Assembly: GCA_054601695.1 (NCBI GenBank)
Contig: BAAHQB010000114.1
Coordinates: 1 to 64,000, forward strand
Direction: 5' to 3'
Origin: Amorphochlora amoebiformis
Lineage: Eukaryota > Cercozoa > Chlorarachniophyceae
DNA: 64,000 nucleotides
This document shows positions 50,178 through 64,000 of this stretch, in pieces. The position numbers and the translations under genes were made by a program. Under the pieces are notes generated by a model. That model was not told the DNA's origin. It searched no databases and saw only the letters and a list, made by a program, of their open reading frames with translations. Position 1 is the stretch's first letter. Each line of letters begins with the position of its first letter.

Positions 50178-50290
50178 GGACGGTCTCACGCTGTTTGTTC
50201 CCCTCCCTCCCTTCCCTCTCACGAGGTACAAAAGAAAGAGTCTGAAATTAATTCCTATGAGGATATTCCACTGCTCGAAAACCACTATTA
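50178..50290. other. Short coding-like island, strand undecided
   Basis: Plus strand: a pyrimidine tract ending CTCACGAG is followed by [20 protein letters not shown] and a donor at 50301. Minus strand: acceptor TCGAGCAG, then [20 protein letters not shown] to a TGA near 50178. Both have plausible splice sites, so I cannot choose; it may be an exon of an adjacent gene. Confidence 0.3.
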
Positions 50291-50299
50291 CACGTATTA

Positions 50300-51135
<836 letters not shown>

Positions 51136-51252
51136 GCACACATCCTTAATCTGTCCATTCTCGCTTGAGTAGTCCTGGTGAGAATACGCTGCTAACTTGA
51201 TATTACAAATTTACGAATGAAAAGCACTAGGAGTGTTATATAAATTTGTGGA

Positions 51253-52566
<1,314 letters not shown>

Positions 52567-53041
52567 CTAGGTCTCTCTGGCCTCAGAGTGCTGCTAGTAC
52601 TATGCGCTACAACCAGTACAATTGCATCTACCGTATAACTCCTAGAACTCATACTAAGATAGTTATATTTGTACTAGTAAAACTCTACAACTATGCATAT
52701 CTTTTCAATTACATATCTAGATGTGCGTGATACGGTAACTTCAATACAGAATAAACTAGACTTACTAGACTTAGGTTACATCTAGTACATATACATTCCA
52801 TCGGTATTTTATTCAAGCTTGACAAGACTACTCTAGACTAGACATCATGATTTAGATACCTAACACATTTGTGATAGATATAAGACACATTATTTAAATA
52901 TACTGCAGTCTACTCTCTTGTATATGTAATACAGTATCCGATGATCATGCTAGTCTAGTAGTAGATGATAGTACATTGAGACAATTTTCCAGATGTATAT
53001 CTACTACGGTATCTAGGGTATACGTATACACTGTGTCATAG

Positions 53042-53092
<51 letters not shown>

Positions 53093-53198
53093 TAGATATA
53101 TATCTAGATATATGCGATGTATTGTATACGATATACTAACTCTAGTAACAAGTATCTAGTAGTATACTACTAGACTAGACTGATATACATACATATAC

Positions 53199-53230
<32 letters not shown>

Positions 53231-53233
53231 TAG

Positions 53234-53272
<39 letters not shown>

Positions 53273-53374
53273 CACATATATATATATATGCATATATATA
53301 TATATATATATATTACTAGATATATAATACTAATATATCACTATATATATATATATATAATACTAATATATCAC

Positions 53375-53405
<31 letters not shown>

Positions 53406-53515
53406 ATATAAGATCACATACTATATATATATATATATATATATGTCTAGAAAGTATCTGGTGAACCTATGTTTGTGATAATAGCTAATTTAATTAAGGC
53501 AGCCTGAAATCGATA
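52567..53515. other. CTAG-rich intergenic DNA downstream of the dynein gene
   Basis: About 52600-53200 is unique DNA rich in CTAG, TCTAGA, ACTAGAC and TAGTCTAG words, like 16735-16935 and 43400-44280. TA tracts with TACTAGATATATAATACTAA units follow to 53445. No open frames. Confidence 0.65.
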
Positions 53516-56167
53516 TCAATTTGAGAGGGACAGCAACAACGCGGTCCCGCGCTTTATCCAGAAGCTCGGGCTACTCTTCATTGAGTTTGTCGTTACAGGG
53601 GGAAGCCTGAGTTTGACGCTGATAACATACGACGGATTTTCGCGAGGCCCCGTGCGAATGGGGTAGCGATAAACGGGACAGGCATACATTCCCTTATCCT
53701 TAGCTTTCTTTCCATCGACAGGCTTGAAGTGAATGATGGGCATTTCGCAGTACAGCTGCATGGGTAGTGGCTCGTCGAGATACCAATTGTCGACATCCCA
53801 TTGAGCGCCCTCAAGGTAGAAACCTTTGATGTAGGCTCCGTCTTTTGGGGGTCCACTGAGCGTCTTTTCCTCCTCTCTTTGAACGATGAACTCCCATCCC
53901 AGAGTGTCGATCGGCGCGGCGTTGACCCTAGCGTACGTCTGGAGAATGGCAGTGAGAAATCCGTTTGGAAACGTAAACCCGGAGAGCCAAAACACTCTTG
54001 GAGGCCCGGTTTCCGACCATGTCTGGAGCTGCTTGATACGGTCGTTCAGATCTGTCATCCATGAGGACAAGGGCTTGAGTGAGTAGTACCCCTTTTTCCA
54101 AGTTGAGGGTACTTTGTTTCTCATGAGAGACTCGAACACAGTCTCGAGTTCAGAAGAGATGACGATGAGACCACGAATGCCATCTTGGAGGTCCTTTAGA
54201 CTCTTGGCAATTGTGAACAAGATGACGTTGTAGCGCTCGACCTCCTGTAGCAACACTGTCTTCAGTGGGCTTAGGTCTTTTTCTAGTCGCTTGTCGATCG
54301 CATCCTTGTCGAAGGGACGTGGTAGGCGCTTCTCGAGCTGCTTAGCCATGCCCAGAACAAACGCTTCGCTTGACTGGCCCTTCTTTCCTGTGACTCTGGG
54401 CTGGAGCGACATTACCGTGTCCAACAAGAGTTTGGCTCCCTCCTGCTGCATTGTGATATCGGCGTTGGGATGCTGACCAAATGCCTCGGGTGGGTCGGCT
54501 CCAGGAGGCGGTAGGCTGGAGATATATTTGATGTACGAATCATAGCGGCCCGGAGGTGGGACGCGGTAGTGAGTGCGGTTTTGGGAGAGCGGGCAATTTT
54601 TGACGTGGATTGTATTTGGGGTGAAATATTGCTCAATGTAGACTCCAAGAAGGCGACGGTCGATCTCGTCGGTAACTCGGCCTCCGTAGAGCGCTTGAGC
54701 GATGAGATATTTCAAGGCTTCTAGCGGTGTCTCTTCGTTTTCGTTGAGATAGTATCGCAGAAGATTGTCACAAACAAGGAAATCCGAATCGTTGAAAGCG
54801 TAGGGGATGTTCCATCCGAGGGTCAGGAACTTCTTACGCTCAACGAGAACAGCGTGGAAGAAGGTGAGTGCGAATAAGAGATTTCTGTATTGGTCCGGCT
54901 TGTTGCACAACCCACCGCCACCGCGCTTGTTCTCCATACGGTTGAATTTGTCCTCAGGAATGTAGCTGTACATTCGCAACATGATGGATCGAAGACCTCG
55001 AGGGGGCTCCGTGGTGATCTTGATAGAACTCTGGAGTAAAGCAATTGGGAACTTGGGAGTAGGATCGGACGACAACCAAAGCCGAAACTTGGGGTGTACA
55101 TCCTTGCGGTCGCGAAGTGACATAATCATTCCTTCCAACGTAGGCAGCCATTGTATTGAGAGGTGGCAGTTAGCCAGTAAAACCCAATTTCCAGCTGTAA
55201 CGCCTTCGTTGAATAGTTTTTCAGCGATGGGTGCTTGTCCCTGTCCAAGCGCTACCTGCGTGAGAATGATCTTTTTATCTCGCGCAAAATCCGTGAGCAT
55301 CTGTGTAGGGTCCGAGCCAGGGGACAAGACGAAGATAACGGGCATGTGCGGTTTTGAGGTTTTGCAGGTTTCACTGAGATCAAATGGTGGTGGCTGAGTG
55401 TACTGCTCTCCCATTGTTTCGCTCACGAAGCGTGTGGTTGCATAGTTGACGCGATCAGGGCGAAGGCAGCGGACGATGAGCATCCTTCGGAACTGCTTCT
55501 CACACTCAGTTCCCTTGGTCATGAGATCTCCAGGAAACTCAAGATTTTCAGGGGGCAAGCCACCCTTCATGTCGCTTTGATACCACTCCTGCCACTCGCT
55601 ACTCTGCTGCTCGAAGCTAGAAGAAAATCCAGCAAACGCCGACCCGAGCTTGTCCAATTCACTGATGTTGTCCCATGCCTCCTCCGACAGCCAGTCTACA
55701 CAAGGGTTGGGTCCGCGCTTCTTACGGTCAAGCACGACACCGCCCCGGAGGAAGAATGTGAACTCTTCAGGAATGATCTTGACATCTTGCTTGAGTATCG
55801 CTGCACAGATGAGGAACGAGAACAGTAATTTGTGGCGCTCAAACAGAGAGTGACAGATGGTCTTGTACACTGACTCAGTGTGCCAGTTGTTGAGTTCTCG
55901 GATGCGCTTGCTTGTGGTCATCTGTTTTTGGCGCCCCTTGGATCGCTTTTTCGCGAGCTTCGAGTCATCGATGCTTGCCTTGAACAGGTCGTTGTACCAT
56001 TGTAGGGAGAATTCGTACATAGGATCAATCTTGGCAAGGTCATTGAGTACGAAGAATAGCACAGAAGCACGAACTGCAGCCAGACGATACTGGTTTCGGC
56101 TTTCGTTGATCTTCTTGCTAGTTTCTTCGGTCTCTTTGATTTGGTTCTTAACATGCTCCGAAGTACC
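53516..56167 (-). CDS. DNAH2: Dynein last exon: AAA6 and C-terminal domain
   Basis: 884 codons including TGA. Starts [16 protein letters not shown] after a TATTAG acceptor, includes AAA6 ([25 protein letters not shown]) and the long axonemal-type C-terminal domain. No AATAAA close to the stop. Confidence 0.97.
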   Translation of the reverse strand, partial: GTSEHVKNQIKETEETSKKINESRNQYRLAAVRASVLFFVLNDLAKIDPMYEFSLQWYNDLFKASIDDSKLAKKRSKGRQKQMTTSKRIRELNNWHTESVYKTICHSLFERHKLLFSFLICAAILKQDVKIIPEEFTFFLRGGVVLDRKKRGPNPCVDWLSEEAWDNISELDKLGSAFAGFSSSFEQQSSEWQEWYQSDMKGGLPPENLEFPGDLMTKGTECEKQFRRMLIVRCLRPDRVNYATTRFVSETMGEQYTQPPPFDLSETCKTSKPHMPVIFVLSPGSDPTQMLTDFARDKKIILTQVALGQGQAPIAEKLFNEGVTAGNWVLLANCHLSIQWLPTLEGMIMSLRDRKDVHPKFRLWLSSDPTPKFPIALLQSSIKITTEPPRGLRSIMLRMYSYIPEDKFNRMENKRGGGGLCNKPDQYRNLLFALTFFHAVLVERKKFLTLGWNIPYAFNDSDFLVCDNLLRYYLNENEETPLEALKYLIAQALYGGRVTDEIDRRLLGVYIEQYFTPNTIHVKNCPLSQNRTHYRVPPPGRYDSYIKYISSLPPPGADPPEAFGQHPNADITMQQEGAKLLLDTVMSLQPRVTGKKGQSSEAFVLGMAKQLEKRLPRPFDKDAIDKRLEKDLSPLKTVLLQEVERYNVILFTIAKSLKDLQDGIRGLIVISSELETVFESLMRNKVPSTWKKGYYSLKPLSSWMTDLNDRIKQLQTWSETGPPRVFWLSGFTFPNGFLTAILQTYARVNAAPIDTLGWEFIVQREEEKTLSGPPKDGAYIKGFYLEGAQWDVDNWYLDEPLPMQLYCEMPIIHFKPVDGKKAKDKGMYACPVYRYPIRTGPRENPSYVISVKLRLPPVTTNSMKSSPSFWIKRGTALLLSLSN

Positions 56168-56266
56168 CTAATATATTGTACATACAAATATATACATATA
56201 TTATACACACATTACATACATTTATATACATACATATATACATATACACATGTATATATGTATACG

Positions 56267-56302
<36 letters not shown>

Positions 56303-56400
56303 CATACATATTACACATACACATATATATATATACATACATATATATATATATTATATATATATATATATATATGTGTATAAAAATATGTTTTATATAT

Positions 56401-56454
<54 letters not shown>

Positions 56455-56527
56455 TATATGTATTTTAATATACTAACTTCATAAAAAATGTATGTATACG
56501 TACATATATTTTTACGTATATATGAAC

Positions 56528-56576
<49 letters not shown>

Positions 56577-56592
56577 TTATATATGTGTGCAA

Positions 56593-56637
<45 letters not shown>

Positions 56638-56691
56638 CATGTTGTTACGCATATTTACATGATATATATACATATAGAAATATATATATTT

Positions 56692-56745
<54 letters not shown>

Positions 56746-56868
56746 CATAATATGTTACATTGTATAATATAATATAAATATTTTATACGTTGTGTAACAC
56801 AATTTTATACATACTATATTATATTATATCTATATTATATATTATACAATATGTATAAATATAAATAT

Positions 56869-56940
<72 letters not shown>

Positions 56941-57051
56941 ATACAAATATTTTATTCATTATATAACAATATATATATATACATAATATATTATATTATA
57001 TCTATATATATATATATATATATATATATGTTACTGTGTAAAAATATATAA

Positions 57052-57092
<41 letters not shown>

Positions 57093-58312
57093 GTGTGTGT
57101 AAATATATGTAAAAATTATATATATATATATTTATATGTATATAATATATATATGTATATATGTATATATATATATATATATACATATAAATGTATATAT
57201 ATATATATATATGTATGTATATACATGTCTGTATGCAAAAGCAAAAAGTACCTTACTAGTCCCCAAGGTATTAATGAGATTCTCATCGTCAAGAATAGTG
57301 GATGCATCAGCCTCCTTTAGCAATATGAGAATCTTATCCTCCAAGTCCTTGAGGGTTTTCTTATTCTTCGCCATGCTGACGACCAGCTGAGTATTCTTCT
57401 GCTCAAGCTCGGGTTTTTCCCGGTTCACGACAATCCCTAGCAACTGCTCTTCTAAACCCTCGGTCTTGACCATAAAGTTGACTAAGGTGGTCTTAATGAG
57501 GGTTTCGGGGAGGTAGTGCGGGTTTGAAATCTTGGTCGTGATGTAGAGCATGAAGTTAGGGTTATAGGCAAGATCCTTGTCATTCATCGAGATTGAATTC
57601 GATTTATCAAATACGGTTCGGCTGAGGAGGGGGTCGAGGGGGGAGGGAAGCTGTTCCGTTACGTCTTTCAGGAGGACTGGTCGACCGCCTCCTATCGCGT
57701 TCTCGATAATTGTCTGGACATATATGTCATATATATGTATATATATATATATTTAATATGTATATTACTTATGTATATATATATATATATATACATCATC
57801 ATCAATATATAAATGTATATGCACACTTCTTTATTTACACCTATAAAACATGCATTTAATACATATATCTATATTTGTGCAATATTATTATTTACATATG
57901 CACGTGTAAATGTAGATACATATGGCTGAAGTTCAGCACTTAAATACCTTGAGTTATAGCTTAGGGGCAGGGATACTTGATGGTTAGGGTCAGGGTTTGG
58001 TAGATACCATTGATGGTTAGGGTCAGGGTTTGCTAGATACCATGAAGTCTTCATCACTGGCCTTGACTTCTACCAGCTTGCTCTCCTTGTGCATGTTGCG
58101 GATCCACTTTTTCGCTTGTTCTTGTGGGTCTATCATGAGAGGCCAGCGACAAGTTCGGGTGACAATGACGCCATTCTCTGTAGAGAAGGACTCCACGGGG
58201 AGACCCCAGATGTTCCAGTCTCGAACACGTGTGGGTTCGGAAAGAAAGTCACAGATGAAGTTATCTGAATGCTCGGAGAATCTGATTTATACACATAAAT
58301 ACATATGTGTAC

Positions 58313-58359
<47 letters not shown>

Positions 58360-58381
58360 ATACATATATATATATATATAT

Positions 58382-58436
<55 letters not shown>

Positions 58437-58483
58437 TAGCACACCACATAAATTGTAACATGTATAAGTGGACAAATACATAC

Positions 58484-58520
<37 letters not shown>

Positions 58521-58877
58521 TATACATGTAAGTATGTATCTACTTAAGATACATATGTATGTTTTCTATATAACATATTTATTTACCAATACCCGAATAC
58601 TTATATATATATATATATATATATAGAATATATATAATACATTGTTAGTAGATGGTAGTCCAGAGTTCGATTCAAGTCCGTTTGGATTATAACGAATGAT
58701 TATGATAACTTTTGTGCGGTACTCGGATTCCTCCTTTCTTCCTTTCTTCCTCCCTTACTTCCTCCGGAGCCTATTGGTCCGAGAATTTCCTGGGTTCCGA
58801 TTCTTGTGCTACTAATCGTATACTCTAAGGAACTGACGTTAACTAGCTATAGGTTCCGTGCTAGGTCTACATGCTGT

Positions 58878-58969
<92 letters not shown>

Positions 58970-59014
58970 ATGTATATTATATATATATATATACACACAT
59001 ATATATATATATAT

Positions 59015-59072
<58 letters not shown>

Positions 59073-61474
59073 GTACATACCTGTCACTCGGCATTTCTTT
59101 TAACGCCACTCTCCAGCTCCTATATAAATTCTCACGATATCCTGCATCGAAGGGCCCAGCATAGGTAATAAACGCCGCAGCGAGCGCACAATCTCCAGGG
59201 AGATGAAGCTTGCTCTTCATGTACTGCTCGATACTCACCTCCCATCTCTTTTTCTCTCCCGAGAGCCCGTCAATGAGCTTCAAAGCCCTCTCCTTTTTTA
59301 GTTCTAGAGCGTGCTTCCTCTCTTGGAGAAGGTTCTTGTGGTTTTCAGCAGCCCGGAAGTCCGCTTGAAGGCTTGCAATATGAGCCTCGACGTTCTTGAG
59401 TTCCTCCTGCTTCTGACGCAGGCCGCGCTGCTTGTACGCTAGCTCTTTCTGAGCCCCTTCAAGCTTATCTTGCAATGGTTTTACCTTCTTGTAGACGTCA
59501 GCATAGAGGTCCATTGCGCATACCCAATCGCACATCGCCCCTGCTGCGACGGAAATCTTCCAAACAAACTCGGGGACGAAGTTCGGGTCCTTTCGGTAAG
59601 CCTTGATCTTCTTGAGGATTGCTGGCTTGATATTGTTCTTATCATACTTCTTAAGTCTATCAACAAAGTTGGCGAAACCCATCTCCTTCTTTGCGCTCTG
59701 CCAAGTGGGCTCCTTGCCCATAAGACACATAACTGCTTTCATGACCTTCTCCACCATAGGCGGCGGAGTTACGTACGTCTTCACCTCTGTGATGGCCTTC
59801 TTCGACAGGTTGTCAAGGGCAGCCTTAGCAGATTCCAGAGCTGGCAGAGCTTTCCCAAGCTCCACGCTTGCTCTGATCTCAAGCTTCGAGCAACGCTCAA
59901 CATCGGCCTTGCTTTTCAGAGACTCTTCCTCCACCTTTGTTCTCTGAGCTTGGGCCTCACGTTTCTCCTCCATGATTACTACATTGAGCTTCTCACACTT
60001 TAAGCTTTCTGCGTCGACAATTTTCCCCTGCTCTTTGAGCTCAAACTCAAGCAACTGAACCTGTTTCGCAGTGGTTCCCAGCTTACCCAAACCGTTTCGA
60101 AGTTTCGACGCAAGGCTACTAATGTGATTTGTTTTCTCGCAAATCAAAGACTTATAAGTCTGGACAAGATCAAGGTACTTGGTGGGAGTTATGTAGTTGG
60201 CTCGCTTGGTCTCGTTGAGCATGCTCGTGGAGAACTTCGTAGCGTTTACGTGGATCGTACAGAAAATCGACGGAAGAACATTGAGAATTTTCCTGTCGAG
60301 CTTCAGGTCAAGAAGCTGCGGGTCGTCGAGGTACTTCTCGGCCAACGCTGTGAGCGCGTCTTCAGGCCAGGGAGGGAACCAATTGATCGTACAACAGTTC
60401 GTAAGCGATGGATACATTCGGCATCGATTTCGGAATGCTGATCCCACCGGTGACAGACACAGAAGGACGTGGAGATTTTTGCGCACCCGCTCGATGAAGT
60501 AGTTGTATAATGCTTCTTGAGACAACCGTCGTCCCTCTCTCTCTGCGTCTTTGCGAATCTCTTCTAGTACAGCACTGAGCTCATCCGGGAGGAACAGCCC
60601 AGGAACCTCGCCCGAGTTGAGAATATTATTGATATCCTCCAAAAAACACTCTTCAATCAGCTGTGTGTCGGAAAACAAAAAGACTGTAGGCTTGCACTTG
60701 ACTCCAGTCCCAATATACAACTTCTTGAGATCCTCGTAGAAATCCTGCTGTCGATATCGTTGTGTGGTTTCGATCTGGAAAACTTTGAAATCGCATACGT
60801 ACGCTGCCAGCTTGGAAAGAGATTGTCTCCCACTGCCCCCGACTCCAATGAGGAGTGCGCATCCTCGAGGCTGAGCAATCACTCGGCAGATGCGAGTGAT
60901 ATGTCTTAGGGCTTGATCAAAGAGCACCAGATTTCCTGGCCTGGATGCCATGGGGTCGTCATTGCAGTTCATGAGCTTATCCATGAGCTTTTTGCGAAGC
61001 TCAGGAATGCTATTGGTCAGGTCTTGGTACTTTTGGTTACAGAACGCGCTCTGGTCAAAATCCTCATCGTCGCTGTCCCCATTGGGATCGTAGTCAGGCT
61101 CGCCAAGGAACCTTCCAAAGACAGGTTTCACCTGGTCGTTGGAAAACAAGCTCCTCCAAGTGGTGTCGAACTTGGTCTCGAGCATCTTATTGATGATCCT
61201 CAAGAAAAGGTTGCGATCGCGATCGTCATTCAGACGATCGTGGAAGATTCGCATACTTTCGTGCACCCAGAGGGCCACCAGGGTCGAGGTGGACTTGATT
61301 TCGGTCTGAGAGATCTGCATTATGCCTTGTGTGACCTTAGCTATGTCCCTCAAGTTGAACACGTAGTGACATTTCGATGGGGTTGGTTTGAAGTTTGCTA
61401 CCTGGATGTACAAATGTTGTATAAGATTATATACATATATTTATAAATATAAATACAAGTATAAATATATAAGT

Positions 61475-61510
<36 letters not shown>

Positions 61511-61549
61511 TACATATATATGTGTATACACACACACACACACATACAC

Positions 61550-61642
<93 letters not shown>

Positions 61643-61666
61643 ATATATATATACATACATACATAC

Positions 61667-61705
<39 letters not shown>

Positions 61706-61914
61706 ATATATATATATATATCTACTTGCTATACATGCATATATAATCTATATAATAATGTCTATTTTGTCTCACTATGTATATTCTCCATTTCCTCTAG
61801 ACACATAAATATACATACATACATACATATATTATATATATGTATTATATATATATATATATATATACATCCTATATATATATTATATATATATATATAT
61901 ATATTGCAGATATT

Positions 61915-61945
<31 letters not shown>

Positions 61946-62136
61946 TGATAGTATATATTATATATGTATATATATATGTATTATATTATATATATATATA
62001 TATTATATATAATATATATATATATATATAATGTGTGTTCATGTATATAAGCATAAATATACCTACACACATATGTGTATATATATAATATGTGTTCATG
62101 TATATAAGCATAAATATACCTACACACATATGTGTA

Positions 62137-62184
<48 letters not shown>

Positions 62185-62233
62185 AAAAAATAGTTATATG
62201 TATATATATATATATATGTATATTTATACATAT

Positions 62234-62298
<65 letters not shown>

Positions 62299-62325
62299 TG
62301 TGTATGTATTTGTATATATATTTGT

Positions 62326-62382
<57 letters not shown>

Positions 62383-63803
62383 TGTGTATATATATATAGG
62401 TTGCAAATTAATGTTATTACCATGTCTTGAAACAGCTCGGAACTCGCCTGAGTAATGGACTGAGCCATCTGTAAGATTTCTTCCCCAAACATCAGAAAGT
62501 GTGACCAGAGCATTGTTTTGAAGATATAGTTGACAGTGGCCCAGTCAGGGAACGTGAGATTTATGACGTGCATCTTGGACTGGAATCTCCGGCTAACAGT
62601 CGACCGCGCACCACCGGGAGGCCCCATTGCCGCCAAGATCTGCATGCCGAGAATGTTCTTCTTGGTTTGCTTTGCCCTATCGTACCAAAATTTGTTATCG
62701 ACCCACTGCTTTAGGAGCTCAATGGGAGACTGAGAGCCAAACTCGTCCTTTCGAGGCATATTGAGGTCGTCGATGAAGACAACGAGCCTCTCACGATTGC
62801 CCACAGGTCCCAGGCTAGAGCGCTGGCGCTTCTCCATACGCGTCTCCAGAGCCTGCTGCGTCGCATTCGACGATGTGGCGGCTGAGAAGTTAAGCGTCAT
62901 AACGATGCACTTTTCTTCCTCAAGCTCGCTGCCTGCGCCGAGGCAGTTGACAGCGCAGCAAGTCTTACCCGTTCCGGTGTTTCCGACGAGAAGAGGATAG
63001 CTCTTCTCTCGAAGCATATTGTTTACCAGGAACTGGTACCGCACGGTGTCGAGCGTCGGAACGTAGATGTTAGAGAATGTCGTCTTGGGCTCTGGGCGCC
63101 ACAGCTTATTGACTTTCATCTTCCAGAGCGCCCAATCCTTTTTCGAAGGATTTACGAAGAACTCAAACACTGTGCTTCCTGCCGTGCTTGGGTACGGTGG
63201 GTCCGCAATCTCGCGTAGGTGCCTATCAAACAGATCTCGTCCCTTCTCATCTACGGCCGCTCCAATGCTCCAGCATGAGCAGTATAAGAACCACATGGAC
63301 AGCATCTTTCGGTAAGACTTGTGCTCGGGATCGCACCCGTTGCTGCGGGTGGCCACTGAGTCAAACAATGTGCACAAGCTGCGAACCGCAGCAGTCTCGT
63401 TCACCGGGACCTCCTCATGGCAGTTACGCTTAAAATCGAGCAGATTCTGAATGTACTTATGGCAGAGACCTTCAAGCACGTCTTGAGTAGCCCTCGGCCG
63501 CTCCTTGACCTTAATATCGATGCCATCCTGCAGTCTGCGCCTCTCGTCAGCCTTGAAGAGCCCGATAGCCTTGCTGCCGTATTTTATCCACGAGTTCACA
63601 TACGGGTGCCATCCCATATCCTTTTCTGAGAGGTATACCATTCCTGCTCTAGATACGGTAGCGGGAGAGGCGACGTCGAGATTCTCAACCTCGAAGACCA
63701 TGCGAACTTGTGGCGGCAGGGCGATACGGTCACCGTTGACAAGAGTAAGTACCTTGTTGTCGTCGAGCACCGTGTTCATCGACTCGATCCATAGGGTGTC
63801 CAC
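53516..63803 (-). CDS. DNAH2: Axonemal dynein heavy chain, 3' part (DNAH2 / I1-beta-like)
   Basis: Motor subunit that moves along doublet microtubules in motile cilia. Five exons, 5' to 3': 63803-62421, 61401-59081, 58281-58041, 57713-57252, 56167-53516 (stop TGA); introns GT-AG, phases 0, 2, 0, 0, giving 2352 residues of a protein usually near 4,500. The 5' part (tail, AAA1, first half of AAA2) lies beyond the right edge; an acceptor at 63804-63805 shows this is an internal exon. Order: AAA2 end ([13 protein letters not shown]), AAA3 (Walker A GNTGTGKT, residues 274-281; Walker [11 protein letters not shown]), AAA4 (GVGGSGRQS, 647-655), stalk coiled coils around a [12 protein letters not shown] microtubule-binding region, AAA5, AAA6 and the C-terminal domain ending [39 protein letters not shown] and [11 protein letters not shown] favour the DNAH2 / inner-arm I1-beta class; the dynein call is certain, the subclass inferred. 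Confidence 0.95.
56168..57251. repeat. Dynein intron: (TA)n and CATA
   Basis: About 1.08 kb of TA-rich microsatellite with ATATTATATTATATC patches at 56765-56850. No exon missed: flanking exons join in phase. Confidence 0.95.
57252..57713 (-). CDS. DNAH2: Dynein exon: AAA5 end to AAA6 strut
   Basis: 154 codons, phase 0 at both ends (GTCCAG acceptor, AAG then GTACTT donor). Includes [20 protein letters not shown] and the buttress coiled coil ([20 protein letters not shown]), standard for dynein between AAA5 and AAA6. Confidence 0.95.
57714..58040. repeat. Dynein intron with a duplicated donor segment
   Basis: TA at 57722-57800, AT-rich unique DNA, then two copies of a unit of about 43 bp (GATGGTTAGGGTCAGGGTTT + GGTAGATACCAT) at 57960-58043; the copy next to the exon contains the functional donor. 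The TTAGGG words come from this unit, not from telomere. Confidence 0.8.
58041..58281 (-). CDS. DNAH2: Dynein exon: AAA5, first part
   Basis: 241 nt. The acceptor AAATCAG is at 58282-58283; the first base completes an Arg codon. Reads [20 protein letters not shown] and [13 protein letters not shown] [20 protein letters not shown], the AAA5 signature. The donor at 58040 lies in a tandemly duplicated segment. Confidence 0.95.
58282..59080. repeat. Dynein intron: TA tracts flanking a dispersed element
   Basis: TA/CA at 58300-58435, 58480-58520, 58600-58640 and 58885-59075. The unique block 58640-58880 begins TTGTTAGTAGATGGTAGTCC with GAGTTCGATTCAAGTCCG (B-box-like), the 5' end of the family at 35.8 and 39.1 kb; the rest resembles the block at 34.05-34.35 kb. 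Confidence 0.7.
58640..58880 (+). mobile_element. Short dispersed element inside a dynein intron
   Basis: 5' end with the tRNA-like TAGTCCAGAGTTCGATTCAA shared with 35.8 and 39.1 kb; the body TTTCTTCCTTTCTTCC and GGTTCCGTGCTAG is shared with 33.99-34.35 kb. Flanked by TA on both sides. No open frame. Confidence 0.5.
59081..61401 (-). CDS. DNAH2: Dynein exon: AAA3 end, AAA4 and stalk
   Basis: 2321 nt, ends in phase 2 (AG then GTATGT). It starts [19 protein letters not shown], typical of the AAA3/AAA4 link, carries the AAA4 P-loop-like GVGGSGRQS with Arg in place of Lys (usual for this site), and the whole stalk with both coiled coils, ending in [18 protein letters not shown] at the start of AAA5. 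Confidence 0.95.
61402..62420. repeat. Dynein intron: (TA)n with a 52-bp tandem duplication
   Basis: TA/CA/TG throughout. About 62031-62135 contains two nearly identical 52-57-bp units (TGTGTTCATGTATATAAGCA + TAAATATACC). No coding signal. Confidence 0.95.
62421..63803 (-). CDS. DNAH2: Dynein exon: end of AAA2 and AAA3
   Basis: 461 codons, phase 0 at both ends. The acceptor is ATTCAG before GTGGACACC; the donor is GACATG then GTAATA. It carries the AAA2 [13 protein letters not shown] motif, the AAA3 Walker A and B, and the arginine-bearing [14 protein letters not shown] segment. Confidence 0.95.
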
Positions 63804-63842
63804 CTGAATTGTACATGTACATGAAGGTTATAAATATATTAA

Positions 63843-63896
<54 letters not shown>

Positions 63897-63914
63897 TATT
63901 TTATAATACGAATA

Positions 63915-63957
<43 letters not shown>

Positions 63958-64000
63958 CATACACACACATATATATATATAGAGTATTAAAATACATAAA
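63804..64000. repeat. Start of the next dynein intron, (TA)n
   Basis: The 3' splice site (TTCAG at 63804-63808 on the minus strand) is followed rightwards by TA microsatellite to the window edge. The upstream dynein exon is outside the window. Confidence 0.9.

Noticed and set aside
57955-58030. Interstitial telomere (GGTTAGGGTCAGGG)
   Set aside because: Only single TTAGGG words in a 43-bp duplicated unit next to an exon; the same applies to 24776-24790 and 14990-15030.

Overview
The window is the end of a eukaryotic chromosome. It opens with about 500 bp of CCCTAA repeats (TTAGGG-type telomere, left end), then about 900 bp of a degenerate telomere-associated repeat in which CCCTAA alternates with CCCGACA. 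The rest is spliced, GT-AG intron-containing DNA dominated by (TA)n microsatellites and short minisatellites. An axonemal dynein heavy chain shows that the organism builds motile cilia or flagella. I cannot name the species; a flagellate protist or alga fits the telomere type, the many tiny exons and the gene content.

Almost all long open frames here are translations of TA/CA repeats and are not genes. Real coding sequence lies in small unique islands between the repeats. I joined the islands by hand, requiring a splice AG, a splice GT and a matching codon phase at each junction. Left to right: (1) a complete FYVE zinc-finger protein on the minus strand (2682-5324, 5 exons); (2) a plus-strand double hot-dog (4HBT/YbgC-like) thioesterase (about 5900-17603, 12 exons); (3) a minus-strand RhoGEF (Dbl-homology) protein (19282 to about 27313 or further, at least 15 exons); (4) a plus-strand alpha/beta-hydrolase-fold protein (about 29132-43393, about 16 exons); (5) a minus-strand gene of unknown function (44761 to at least 47154, perhaps starting near 49930); (6) a minus-strand gene of unknown function (51253-52566, 5' end missing); (7) the 3' part of a minus-strand dynein heavy chain, best matched to the DNAH2 / inner-arm I1-beta type (53516-63803, 5 exons, running off the right edge). 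Neighbouring pairs 1/2 and 3/4 are divergent; pairs 2/3 and 4/5 are convergent. The genes are unrelated housekeeping, signalling and ciliary genes, not an operon-like system.

The most unusual property is the relation between repeats and splice sites. Introns are filled with (TA)n, and many minisatellites begin at, or overlap, an exon boundary, so that the 5' or 3' splice site and a few bases of exon are copied several times (clearest at 41860-42310, 8605-8870, 12201-12330, 3780-3885, 23800-24000 and 57955-58050). Other notable structures are a 152-bp perfect inverted repeat enclosing the last two exons of gene 5, a palindrome of about 150 bp at 38.2-38.4 kb, and a dispersed element family inserted in TA tracts.

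All exon joins are inferences from sequence alone; transcript data would settle them. Function calls rest on motifs recognised by eye.
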